From positions 19,254,539 through 19,318,538 of the forward strand of contig OY987248.1 of the NCBI GenBank assembly GCA_963920765.1: 64,000 bases of DNA, written 5' to 3'. Positions within the stretch are counted from its first letter, which is position 1; every line of letters starts with the position of its first letter. The stretch is from Ulota crispa (taxonomy: Eukaryota > Streptophyta > Bryopsida > Orthotrichales > Orthotrichaceae). Shown piece by piece: positions 11,981 through 21,850 of the stretch. A program made the position numbers and the translations under genes. The notes under the pieces were generated by a model. The model was not told the DNA's origin. It saw only the letters and a list, made by a program, of their open reading frames with translations, and made no database searches.

Positions 11981-11996
11981 TAAGGTGTGCACCTTA
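11981..11996. repeat. Palindrome P1 (TAAGGTG family)
   Basis: TAAGGTGTGCACCTTA: perfect 7-bp arms around TG. First member of the clustered palindrome family. Confidence 0.75.
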
Positions 11997-12074
11997 ATCC
12001 CTAAATATGGCTTGTTGTTGAGATGGGGTATGCGTTCGCAAGCTGAGCTTTGCCATGAACGATTATATGAATTA

Positions 12075-12098
12075 GAATTAAGGTGGACACTTTAATTC
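12075..12098. repeat. Palindrome P2
   Basis: Arms GAATTAAGGTG and CACTTTAATTC (one mismatch) around GA. It also starts the first unit of a 197-bp tandem duplication. Confidence 0.75.
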
Positions 12099-12133
12099 AA
12101 TGGATGGATTTCCTGAAGCACTCCAATCCTGAG

Positions 12134-12155
12134 GATTAAGGTAGCCTCCTTAATC
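12134..12155. repeat. Palindrome P3
   Basis: Arms GATTAAGGTAG and CCTCCTTAATC meet directly, with one mismatched pair. Confidence 0.72.
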
Positions 12156-12274
12156 TAGCGGACTTCATTGTTCACACTGATCCATCCTTTGAATAAAAGA
12201 GCCCACCATATTCCAAGAACAACATACCACCCTCAGTTGGATTTGTTTCTTTGTTGAGGCCTATATCAACCAAA

Positions 12275-12294
12275 ATAAAGTGGGTACCTTAATT
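12275..12294. repeat. Palindrome P4, degenerate
   Basis: AATAAAGTGGGTACCTTAAT-type sequence, the drifted partner of P2 in the tandem duplication. Confidence 0.45.
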
Positions 12295-12330
12295 CAATAG
12301 ATAGAATTGTGTGACAACCCCAAGCCCTTG

Positions 12331-12352
12331 AATTAAGGATACCTCCTTAATC
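12331..12352. repeat. Palindrome P5
   Basis: ATTAAGG and CCTTAAT arms with six to eight bases between; the partner of P3. Confidence 0.6.
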
Positions 12353-12391
12353 TAGTGGACATGGAAGGTGAGACGATTCCATCTTCTACAT

Positions 12392-12407
12392 TAAGGTGGC
12401 CACCTTA
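12392..12407. repeat. Palindrome P6, perfect 16-mer
   Basis: TAAGGTGGCCACCTTA is a perfect palindrome with no spacer. Confidence 0.8.
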
Positions 12408-12956
12408 TTTGCAAAACGTCTCCAACCTTGCTAAGCTATGTGCACATGTCAGCCATCTCAGAGTTGCTGTTAATGATGAAGTTGTCTAATATGAAATTTA
12501 AACCTCCATGCAAATCGTCCAAATTGAATCAAAAGTCTCGCAATGAAAGTAAAACATTCACGTTCTTAAACGTTGAGGAATGGAATAGAGTATCTAATGG
12601 AAAACATCATCTTGTGCAAGATGTCTTTGTCTATGCCATTCATGTACTGAATTGCATCAAGTTTAATCAAGTGTCCAGAGGAGTATGACTAGTCATTGTT
12701 CAACCGCACAAAAGAACAATTATTTTCCATAGACAAGGATATCGTGGACATCAATGCTAGCTAGGCCTTCATAGGAGATTCGGTTGACTCGTCAGCCTTG
12801 TATTTGCTTGTGCGCCTCTCAGAGTTAGAGTCACACGTCCCTATACTTGGACATGACATCATAGCTTGCAAAGACAAGAATTCCTACTTATAATTGACGC
12901 TAAAATGTAGAGACACAACTATTTTTGAGGCTCTCCTGATCAACACAGCTGATTAA

Positions 12957-13976
12957 CATTTAAACTACAAGGAGCTGAAGGCAGCGTGGACAGGGTTGAC
13001 ACTTTTGGATTTCATAACGGAGATGTTCAAGGAAGAGTCGGACTTGGCGGGCCTTATATGCGACGATATGGAGAAAATTGTAGCAAGAGCGAGAAAATTG
13101 CCTCCGAAAGTGATCTTGAGTCAACCAAGAAAAGGTGCTGGCAACACTGCCGGAGGTGCTTTGCAAGGTCCAGGTGCAGCAGCAAGAGGATTGCATGGAC
13201 CACCCAAATGAGTGCCCAAATCATTGCCTAAGAAACCAAGGTGGAAACCGAAGTCCACTCCCAAAAATGCCTCCGCAAAATCAAACGACGACCAAGACAA
13301 CATTGGCAGCCCCCGCAACCACGACATATTGGTTGCACGCAATCCGGATAGCACAATAGCAACTGAAGAGTGCACAAAGAGATTCAAAGACTTTGAATAA
13401 GACTTTGGCAAGTACTATCCATTTGGAGATGCGGAGGTCTACAGCATGGACGTCAACATGGTGGACATCGCGCCACCGAGCTTCATTGTGCGTGTGTTAG
13501 AAGAAGCAAGGGTGGCCACTGTCATGAACCAAATGCTCCTTCAAGTTAACCTGACTTAGCAATGCCTCTGCATGCATCTTCAGGGGTGCACCAAGAATCC
13601 CACGAGTTGAGAGCAAGTGAAGGACGGCCAATTCTATGCTATAAATGGTCAACATACAGTGAAGGTTGCCCAATGACTGCTTCTCAACATTGCACTAGAC
13701 AAGAAACTGCAAGTGAACTTGCTGAAGTGGAAAGCTCAAATAGTGTGGGACGTGGATGCTTGGAAACTCAAGGCAATTTTGGAATACTATAACCAGTCAA
13801 ATGCAATCAACCCATTCAAGCCCACATTTGCAAAAAACGTAATCCACATTTGGCGTATTTGGGAAGACATGGGGTGTCCTAAGAGAACACGCCTCAATGC
13901 CACAAATTCTATTCCTGAATTGGCAAAAAAGCGAGACGCATGGGCAATAAGTGGACCCTCCAATTCTTCAGTGTAA
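12957..13976 (+). pseudogene. ParB-like (NGQH) protein remnant
   Basis: One frame stays readable for 340 codons with five in-frame stops (13209, 13398, 13557, 13608, 13674). Where I can guess the former residue the stops fit Trp, Arg or Gln codons changed by C-to-T or G-to-A. It reads LLDFITEMFKEESDLAG near the start, a basic Pro/Lys-rich middle, then DGQFYAINGQHTVKVAQ (NGQH at 13644-13655), KWKAQIVWDVDAW, LEYYNQSN and IWRIWEDMGCPKR. The xxNGQHxxxAA pattern resembles the ParB/sulfiredoxin-like and DGQHR folds. A conserved-looking charged and aromatic protein without stops must have existed. Function is not known. Overlapping frames on both strands here are shadows. Confidence 0.5.
13644..13655 (+). 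other. NGQH motif (ParB/DGQHR-like)
   Basis: Codons AAT GGT CAA CAT follow FYAI and precede TVKVAQ. In ParB-like N-terminal domains the comparable loop (G.HR..A) binds nucleotide or DNA. The match is short, so this is a pointer, not proof. Confidence 0.4.
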
Positions 13977-14008
13977 TATGTATTTGGATTTCAGCGACTC
14001 GGGATGTT

Positions 14009-14030
14009 AATTAAGGTGTGCACCTGAATT
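14009..14030. repeat. Palindrome P7
   Basis: Arms AATTAAGGTG and CACCTGAATT around TG, one mismatch. It lies in the non-coding gap after the NGQH frame. Confidence 0.75.
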
Positions 14031-14119
14031 CCTGTCTTTGGAGCTTTCACTTGAGGAAAGTACGCTAATCTTCATAAATACGTAATTGAAATTTAGTTTA
14101 TTTGGCTTGTTGACAACAA

Positions 14120-14139
14120 ATTTAGGTGCCCTCCTAAAT
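14120..14139. repeat. Palindrome P8
   Basis: ATTTAGGTG and CTCCTAAAT around CC, one mismatch. Same gap as P7. Confidence 0.65.
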
Positions 14140-14156
14140 GTGCATATTACTAAAAC

Positions 14157-15587
14157 CTCCTGTTCTTGCAACGATTCCTGGCCTCAATGATGCAGACGTT
14201 GTCCTCCATTTCTACTACACAAAACAAAAACATTTTGAAGGATGACACAATTAAATGGTTGGATCACAACAAGGTGAAGGAACTATGGTCCGTTGTTTGT
14301 TCATGTCCAAGTTGTTGGAGCAAATGGGAAGATTTTTTTGTCAAGCAGAGTGCCAGCGACCTCATTTCGGCAGACACTAGACACCCAATAAATATGTCGC
14401 ACGGCTTTTGACCCAACTCCACCTCTGTGATGTCAATCTCTAAAAATTGGTTCAAGTGTGTTGAATCCCTCATGCAGAGGGAGATTGAAAAGTTGGTATT
14501 ATACCTCTTGAACTAGTTGGGCAACCTTGGCAAGCCCGTCCCAATGTACCCAAAGGTGGTACCTTACATCTCCAAGGCAAAGGCAAAGGCGCAGCACACC
14601 TTGTTGGCATCAAAGTAGTTTATCAAAAAGAGGATGAAGCGCAGAGTAGTTGGTGAAATCGAGAAGGTGACAGTGGGAGTTCACAATCTTCTAGAGCCCA
14701 GGACGGGTACAAGATTGGACAATGCCCTATGTGATGTACACTCAAAGAATTGGAGGACCTTCAAGAAGGCCCACAAAATCTCCGAGACAACAATGGCAAA
14801 TTTGATCGAGTCTGCTAGACCACGGCACTTTATCAACTTCATGGGCAGGAATAGGAAAGGTAAAGGCAAGAACCCAGCTTTGTTTGAAGAAGCACTGCAC
14901 CAAATGCTTAGAACTCCTAGCCAGTACGGCCTCAAGAGTAAAGTAGGTCTTTGCAAGTTAGTGAGAAGAGATTACGTCACATCTACAAGGCAGATGGTCA
15001 CAGCCGGAAACTTTGCTCTGTTTGAGGACCTGACAAAGGCGGAATTACAAACACGGATTGGTAACAAATGGACATCCATTCTGGACTTCCGCTTTATTCC
15101 CAAGAACATTTTAGGATCAAGCCTTGACTCTCCTTTCTACCAAGACTTCTTGAAGAAGCTAGAGGACTTCAAACTTTTGAAGTGGCATGAGACAAAGGTT
15201 TGGATATTTATTTGCAATGATGTCCACTAGGAGCAAGTGCAAGCTCTGTATGCGAGGAAGCTGGCGACAACTCACCAGATGCCAATTGAAGGGTTCTATC
15301 ACCCGGATCAAATAGAAGGATTCAATAGCAATTCTAAGGTGAAGGACAAAGTAGTGACTATCTACTATATTGTGAAGGCAAGTTAGGACGTACCAACTGT
15401 ACCAAAACAATTTTTGATGCAAGAAATTGCTGTCATATACCAAGGGGAAGTACTGCTACTATGTGGGGAATTGCAAATGGAGACATACATTTGCATGCTG
15501 CAAGTCGTCTCAGCTCCTTACAAAATCGTCCTCAACATTCTTGGAGGAAGGAAGGTTATGCTTGCCTATCAAGTACATCAGCAGTAA
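14157..15587 (+). pseudogene. Unidentified protein remnant, 477 codons
   Basis: A single frame is readable from about 14157 to TAA 15585, with internal stops at 14409, 14514, 14616, 15228 and 15384. Four of these five are TAG, which suits Gln or Trp codons hit by a transition. The largest open part (14634-15230, 198 codons) includes MGRNRKGKGKNPALFEEAL and IGNKWTSILDFRFIPKN. After 15228 it continues ALYARKLATTHQMPIEGFYH. From about 15410 a neighbouring frame reads better (KGKYCYYVGNCKWRHTF, with Cys residues like a small zinc-binding patch), so a frameshift or splice is likely. I do not recognise the family. It is probably an exon of the same gene as the NGQH frame upstream. Confidence 0.45.
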
Positions 15588-15600
15588 CAACCTTTAAGTG

Positions 15601-15626
15601 TGAATTTAGGAGGTCCCCTTAATTCA
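15601..15626. repeat. Palindrome P9
   Basis: 26-bp inverted repeat with GAATTTAGGAGG and CCCCTTAATTC, three mismatches. It starts the first unit of a 77-80 bp tandem duplication. Confidence 0.65.
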
Positions 15627-15677
15627 TCCATCAGTGCCTTATTAGTATTACAGTTGCCATGTTTTGTGACCACTGAG

Positions 15678-15707
15678 GTTGAATTTAGGAGGTCTCCTTA
15701 ATTCAAC
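15678..15707. repeat. Palindrome P10, 14-bp arms
   Basis: Arms of 14 bp (15678-15691 and 15694-15707) around GT with a single mismatch; core TTTAGGAG..CTCCTTAA. The inner base pair is A-T where other members have T-A, so both arms changed together. Confidence 0.8.
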
Positions 15708-15850
15708 ATTCAGTGCCTTCTTAGTGGTTTGCTTGCCTTACTCTGTCATCAAACAAATTGGTTTGTTTATGGGTAAGTTGATAGCAACGAGCCCGACTAT
15801 GAGAAGCATTCAGTGACGTTGCATTATATGACACTGTCTCTTGCATGTAG

Positions 15851-16672
15851 ATGTTGAGAATACATGTGTATAACTTTGTGCATGAAGACGACATCAAAGA
15901 CTATCGGAGTCTCATACCTTTGGAATTTACTCTCAATTACCATGACTTTCTCTATAAGAATCTACCAAAAGAGGATGAAGAAATGTACCAAGGAGTCATT
16001 GAGAACAAGCACAAAGCAGGTTCCTCTAGTTTGCCTTCTCCGCTGTCAAATGAACTAGTGACACCCGTTGCAGAAATTGAGGGTCCTCATCACGGCCAGG
16101 TAGTCCCCATAGCTAGAAAAAGGAACTTTGATGTTGTCGCAAACGCTGAGAAATTGGAAGTTGTTGCATTGGAATGGCGATTGAGGCTTGCAAAGTTACG
16201 GCTTGAAGTTGAAGAGGCGGAAGGAAAATTACTCGCTGGTAGGCTAGAAAACACAAGGGAGAAGGTGCCATCATTAGGGGTGCAAGACACCATCAAAACA
16301 CTGAGTAGCACTAAAGGCATATTGGCGCGTCCTAAAGAAACCCTCCTTGTAGAAGGTCCCGTTGACAGCATTGGCAATGATCATGGAATGATCGTCGGTC
16401 TAAGCAATGTGGCCAACAAGTTTGACGCACATATTGAAAATGCAATTCTTGAAGTGGACATGGTCTAAGACGTCGGGATGGAACAAGAAACACAGAAGGA
16501 CACGACTCTTGAGGATGCAACAGATCTTGCAATAGTTGCAGAAGTGGCTTCCCTTACGGACGCTGTACCCCAAGTTCACAAAGCTGAAATTGCGGAGGCG
16601 GCCACACCATCTTTAGCTAAAGATAATGTGTTAGCCCAAGGTGAGGTTTGGGCCAATGATGCGTGCCATTGA
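15851..16672 (+). pseudogene. Unidentified coiled-coil protein remnant
   Basis: One frame covers 273 codons with a single internal stop (TAA 16466). It begins LRIHVYNFVHEDD after a likely splice acceptor (TGCATGTAG at about 15850). A charged heptad-like segment follows (EKLEVVALEWRLRLAKLRLE), and the end is acidic and Ala/Val/Thr-rich. Nothing in it names a family. Placement suggests another exon of the 13-18 kb gene. Confidence 0.4.
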
Positions 16673-17122
16673 GAGTACAAGATGCTATGCTCAAATAATG
16701 ATGTAGGTCGCAATTTCAGAAGCATAGGCAACGGATGCAATGAAAGTCAATAGTCTTGTGGTACCTAATTTGTATTCCACTTGATGTTTCTGTTTCTGCC
16801 AGAACTATGTCCTCATTTCTTTTTGGTCATACTTGTAGCAATCTATACTACTGCATTGAGATTGGAGGAACAATATTGTTGTTTTGCGATGTCCATTGAA
16901 AGTACATGTAAACCAATGAGTTGTATGAAGTCTTTGCATGTGAATCAAGGTTAAGATGTCAAATTGGTTCAATAACTATTCAAATGGTTAGGGATTGTTT
17001 GGTCAAGTAGCTGGGTCCTTGAATTGCATAGTCTGCAGATGCCATTGTATATGTCTGGACCTATTTTGCCTAAAGGATTGTCCGCCCACGCTCAGCTGGA
17101 CTCGCAAACTATCCTACATGCT

Positions 17123-17146
17123 AGATTAACATGACCACCTTAATCT
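17123..17146. repeat. Palindrome P11
   Basis: AGATTAACATG against CACCTTAATCT, three mismatches over 12-bp arms. Non-coding gap between remnant exons. Confidence 0.55.
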
Positions 17147-17407
17147 GACAAACTAAGAGTAAGGCAACCTAGTAGAATTTTGGTCTAAAGTGCTTATATC
17201 TCAGGATTCCACCACCTTTAGTGTCAGGTTGCTCACGTATTCTTTTAGGTAAACTTCATATACCACAGTGGCTTTTAGCATTGATGTCATTTGAAGAACT
17301 TAAAATCTGGTTGCGTTATTGTTGAGACAATATCAGTCTGCAATGTTTGATTTTGGACTAACAATTTCACTCTTTGTAACCCAGAAACCACCAATAGTAA
17401 TGCTACA

Positions 17408-18166
17408 GTGGACAACTTGCGGTTCACCAACATTGATAATCCCTCTAGTGCCAATACTGGCATTGAAATGTCCACTCTGAACTCCCAGCCAGATGCAATC
17501 CACAAGAGTTTGACGTATTGTATAGATATTGATGAGGCTAGTTTGTTGACAAACTCTGAGGTGGAAGGAGCTAAAGTGCACAAGGGCAACTGCATCTTTA
17601 ACAACATTATACAAGTCCACGCGTGTGTTGAAAGTGGGATGGACAGGCAAGAGGAGGATGCAAGAAAGCAACTTCTGGATACTTTAGTTGATGTCACTAT
17701 AGATAAAGCTGAGAAGGTGGAGCTGAACGAAGTACCCCACGATAAGGAACGGAGGGAGGAAATACCGGTCATTGATTCAAAGAGCAAAGACCAAGCGGTG
17801 AGGGATGGGGAGCCTACACCTACATTTCAATCACCCGGAGATGAGCACTTTGTCCTTGGAATCTCCGTCACTATTCCCATTGGAGAAACCCATATAAGAC
17901 GGGTATGGTCCTCAAGAATAAGCTTTTGAAGGCACAGTATAATGGGGAAGCGGCACTGATTGAATGTGAAAGTCAGTCTCAAGGGGTCGTAAAAGGGGGG
18001 GTACCAAGTCCATGAAGATTGGCAGAGGGCATTGCAGGTGAAGGACCAAAGAAGAAAATCAACAGAGTTTACAAAATAAGGGTTGAGCAACCTAAGGTGC
18101 TTGCCCTTGTACTACCAATGACCACTTGTATCATTGCTAGGAAGTACATGCGCTCCTCCAAATAGT
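17408..18166 (+). pseudogene. Unidentified protein remnant, two frames
   Basis: 17408-17929 is open for 173 codons (MDNLRFTNIDNPSS at its start, acidic and hydrophilic), preceded by a possible acceptor at TGCTACAG. From about 17900 another frame reads GMVLKNKLLKAQYNGEAAL and ends near 18166 after LPMTTCIIARKYMRSSK with one stop between. A lost splice or frameshift would join them. The family is unknown. Confidence 0.35.
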
Positions 18167-18290
18167 AATGACAAGTTGCTGAATTTGAGTTGGGCTTGAA
18201 AGAGTTAATCTTACTATAGGTTATGGAGTGTGGGAGGTCTTGCTAGGTTTGTACAAGCAATAACCCAAGAGCAGTGTCTCTGAGAATATG

Positions 18291-18312
18291 GATTTAGGGG
18301 ATCACCTAAATC
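18291..18312. repeat. Palindrome P12
   Basis: GATTTAGGGGATCACCTAAATC-type sequence with one mismatched pair and no spacer, in the gap after the 17.4-18.2 kb frames. Confidence 0.7.
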
Positions 18313-18439
18313 TGGTTATACATTCTTCTGGTGGGTACGCGCTTTGTTGAAGTGCATGAATTTCCTAGGAAGAATGCAGTTGATATTGTCACCTTTATCA
18401 TGTTTTTAGCATGGATCATGTCGGATTTTTGTTTTCGCT

Positions 18440-18800
18440 CGTTCCGGACGCCCGGATTGAAAGTGATGACCGCGGACCTAAGCTCATCATGAGAATGTGA
18501 AAGTATAATGCATCATGGAGTCCTCAAAAGTACTCTCTCAAGAAGGACAGACCCCAAGTTGATGTCACCAGCGTTAATGCTATGCAATGTCAATGCATAT
18601 GCTTGTTACATACCAAGTTTTGTGATCTGCAAGAGTACGTCGTGATCTTCGTATGCTGGATGGCAATTCTTTTTAGAAAACAAGAAGAGTAGTTTCCCTA
18701 TGATATTATGCAAGTACCCCTCCTATTCATGGTGTGGAGGGTGTAAGTAATGCTTGGCATGAGACACAGAAGCAGTACCCACTTGCTTGCAATAGCGGTT
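18440..18800 (+). pseudogene. Possible DNA methyltransferase fragment (WHETQKQ)
   Basis: A readable stretch (ARIESDDRGPKLIMRM, then WSPQKYSLKKDRPQVDVTS) is followed, after frame changes, by NAWHETQKQYPLA at 18749-18784. WHETQKQ resembles WHPTQKP, the signature between the catalytic and SAM-binding parts of beta-class N4/N6 DNA methyltransferases. No DPPY-type catalytic motif was found around it. This is weak alone and gains weight only from the second methylase-like locus at 45.7 kb. Confidence 0.28.
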
Positions 18801-19810
18801 ATTGCTTCTGACTGAAGGCAAGTGCACAAGTGCATCGCATGTACGTTGCTTGAATCTTCTTATGTTTTGAAGTGCTTGGTAGCATTGTCCGTGTACTAGT
18901 GCAATGGTGCCTTCAATGATTGATAATTTAATCTACATTTGAGTTTGAAATTGTTTATGTTGTCATTGCACAAGCTGCTAGTGAAGGCCTTATATAGAGG
19001 GATCTAGCAAGCTCTCCTAAAAGACGCCTCATCATTTTTTACCTTAATGAGGTCCTATGCAACATTCAATATATTTAGTTCAAATTTTTAAGGGAACCCC
19101 TTGATCAGTACACAAGAGTGCAAGAGAAGTTCCAGTACGTTAAACTTGCCCTCATAAGAGCAGCCACAAAGGAGGCCTATAGGCTTGTATATGCTCGCCC
19201 ACTGGTGCGCCCTTTTTTGGAGCAGCTATCATCTCTTGCACATGTGGGTGTGTGGACACGTATGGCACAAGAAATTGTTGTTCCCATTGTTTTGTGGTTG
19301 TTTGAAAGCTGTAAAGCTGCCTTTGTGCTTTCCCAGCAACATTGCACAGCCTTGGCAAACGGGAGGGGAGGTGTGCTGTGAGTTGAAAGTGGGGCACCGA
19401 GGCAATTTTTTAAAGAATTGGAGTTGCTTTGGGGAATGACCTGCGGGCTGAATCTGGGGGGGTTCATCCCAACAAGTGAGAACACCCTATTGGTGGACAA
19501 CAGCTCGATGAAATGCGTTTTGAATCCACGCTAGAGCTGCTTGTTTCCACATCCGTGGAGTAAGTCAAACAACAATTCCTGCCACATAGAGGCAGTGCTA
19601 GGGGAGGTAACAAACATGTGTAGGTCTGAGCTTTCTATTCCCCATTTTGTTGAACTACTACTAGAGCAGGACAAGAACAGAGTGACGAGTCAAAATCCAC
19701 TTGATCTCAGTAGTACCTTAGACCGGATTGCAGAAATATCTCCCAGGTATGTTAGACCTGGAAGTAGTGCCTCAATTTATACACTCTGATTGTTGCTGCC
19801 TTAGTGTGCT
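18801..19810. other. Mixed stretch with short open frames, unidentified
   Basis: An open frame at 19118-19381 reads QEKFQYVKLALIRAATKEAYRLV and is GC-rich. Another at 19541-19789 has no motif. Antisense frames overlap the first. They could be further exons of the degenerate gene upstream, but I cannot support that. A degenerate AAGGG..CCCTT inverted pair lies near 19088-19105. Confidence 0.3.
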
Positions 19811-19836
19811 CAAATTTAGGAGATCGCCTTAATTTG
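19811..19836. repeat. Palindrome P13
   Basis: CAAATTTAGGAGA against TCGCCTTAATTTG, two mismatches over 13-bp arms. Last clear member of the cluster. Confidence 0.65.
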
Positions 19837-20990
19837 GATGCCGTCCGCACACCTAGGAACATTTTGTGTACAACTCTATTTACATATTGTTGAATAAATA
19901 CCACCTTGTCGTCAAAGATGACTCAACCTTGTGGAACTTTGCAGCATCTTGATCTCATTTAGCTTAGCACATTAGGTTTGGAAAATTGCAAGCACCTATT
20001 GTACTTAGACTTGTTATTGGAACACTTATGAATTAACAAGGTTTGCTAGATTGTCTAGAGCCTTGCTTCTAGCTTAGACGCTCATATTTTGAGTTTGAAG
20101 ATGGTGTTGGAGGCCCATATTTCTAGGCCACAGAGACATTCATCAAATTTCCATACTCATGAGCATGATTTTTGTGTCACTATGTTGGACTTGACGATCT
20201 CAAGAAGAACCCGACAAGTCCAAACTTCTTATAGGCGCAAGCTCACTTGAATTAGGTGTGCTGTGGAGTTTTTTGGCCGAATCATCCAAAAGCAACAGCA
20301 TTACATTAACATGTGCCCCAAGCAAACAAAATGGAAATTTTAAAAGTTCGATGACCGCGTTATATTCAATTGTCAAAGTGCCTATTCATGTAGTTATTGC
20401 AAATGTTCAGCACTTCAGCTATATTCTCCAGTCTCATATGCTTTATTTTATATTAAGGTGCTCCACTTGCATTTCCATCTTAGAAATTCCAGTGCAAATT
20501 CACCCCCTTGTCAATGGATAGTATTCATTCACTTTGTATGGCAAAAGTCACTTTCATCGGCAAGTGACAAATTACTAGAGTCCTTTTGTTTATGATGTGG
20601 GAGTCTAACTTTGCAACTAGGGTGTTCTCCAAAAGTGCTTGAACATGTTTTTAAACCTTTGGAGGTATGCCATCCTACAACCCCCATTTTTTATGAAACC
20701 CACCAATTCATATGTTATTTGCCAAAGCACAATCCGTTGGTTACACGCCTTTGTTCATGTCTAGGGTGAGCTCTGTATTCATAGTGGGGAATCACCGCTA
20801 TAAGGAAGAAGCCTCATTCATTTATATTAGACCAAAATTTGAGTTCAAAAATGGATTTGTTGGAAGCTGTGGAAGCGAAGAGGTTGTGGGCATATCTTTT
20901 CATGTTAAACATAACATTTAAAAAAAATGAAAAGTCCCACTTTGTAAGCATTGTCCCATTTTAATGAATATGGCATTAATAATAGTATAA
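19837..20990. other. AT-rich stretch, nothing recognised
   Basis: Open frames at 20258-20521 and 20712-20921 lack motifs. A half-palindrome (ATTAAGGTG) lies near 20453. Confidence 0.4.
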
Positions 20991-21120
20991 CACTACAAGG
21001 AAACCATGGTTGAATCTATAAAAAGTTGACAAACATTGTGACCTAATCTATAGTATACTGTAGATGAGGTCATAATCTTTGTCAACTTTTTGTAAATTTG
21101 ACCATGGTTTTCTTGTAGTG
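20991..21120. mobile_element. CACTA-type MITE, 130 bp
   Basis: It begins CACTACAAGGAAACCATGG and ends CCATGGTTTTCTTGTAGTG, matching the En/Spm CACTACAAGAAA terminus. TAA flanks both sides as a 3-bp target duplication, the CACTA hallmark. Nearly the whole element is one imperfect palindrome. It codes for nothing and would depend on a transposase elsewhere. Confidence 0.85.
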
Positions 21121-21499
21121 TAATAGCTAGCTGAGATTCAAATAACTTCAAAACTTCAGAACTAGGTACAGGGCATTGTACATTAAAATAGAAAACACTA
21201 AATATGGGGTGATGGCATGATCAAGGTATCCAAAAAAGATTGCTTAAGTCTAATTTGGGCTTACCTATGATACTTTTCATATTAATTACGTCCTACTAGA
21301 TAGTGCTATGATATTAAAGTTTTGGCAAAAACATGCTTATACTTGTAGATTAGTAGAAAGATTTGTTTATATTTTAAATGATGAATGTTATCATGTCTAA
21401 ATTAGTGATTTTGTGAGAAGTTTTGTAACTCTCTCATTTCATCAAAATGCACTAAAGGACTTATGGGGAGTTGTCACATTGGGCTGCTTGTCTGCCTAC

Positions 21500-21850
21500 C
21501 CGCATGTACGCCCAAAGTATTTGATTGAGGTCACGGTCCGTTTGATGAAGTCAACTCATAGTTAACTTTTAAAAATTGTACAAATTGATAAAAAAAAAAA
21601 AAAAAAAAAAAAAAACTTACTTTGTGAATGCTAGTGACATTCATTGTTGCTAACATGAAGTCAAAATGTGGATTCAAAGCCATATCACGTCTTAAAAATG
21701 AAAAATGATAATTTGATTCTTCCATTTTTAGGTCAAAAACCCTGAAAATGGCCTTAAAAACACAAGAGGACGGATATGTCCATCCGTGCTGTCTTTTATG
21801 TCTGTCCACTTGTGCTATCCTATAACCGAAACTTGCCCAAAGTAACAACC
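21500..21850 (-). repeat. Dispersed repeat R2, copy 2
   Basis: Reverse-orientation relative of 7010-7305, with CATCAAACGGACC, CTTTGAATCCAC and GTGGACAGACA in the same order on the minus strand. A run of about 26 A (plus strand 21590-21615) sits where copy 1 has a shorter T-rich segment. Confidence 0.5.

Larger units (their letters stand above)
12075..12361. repeat. Tandem duplication (197 bp offset) carrying four palindromes
   Basis: 12075-12165 and 12272-12361 correspond base for base in outline: a palindrome, CTTAATTCAATGGAT or CTTAATTCAATAGAT, a spacer, a second palindrome and TCTAGCGGAC or TCTAGTGGAC. The copies have drifted, but the palindromic cores stayed recognisable. Confidence 0.6.
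15601..15755. repeat. Tandem duplication of about 78 bp carrying P9 and P10
   Basis: Both units run palindrome, TCAGTGCCTT, TTAGT and GCTTGCC or GTTGCC. The second unit keeps the better palindrome. The pair fills the non-coding gap between two remnant exons. Confidence 0.6.

Noticed and set aside
12960-13411. Minus-strand and other-frame ORFs over the 13 kb block
   Set aside because: They overlap the frame that stays readable over 1 kb and show no motif of their own.
11981-19836. The palindromes as rho-independent terminators
   Set aside because: The context is plant nuclear DNA, and no T-run follows them consistently.
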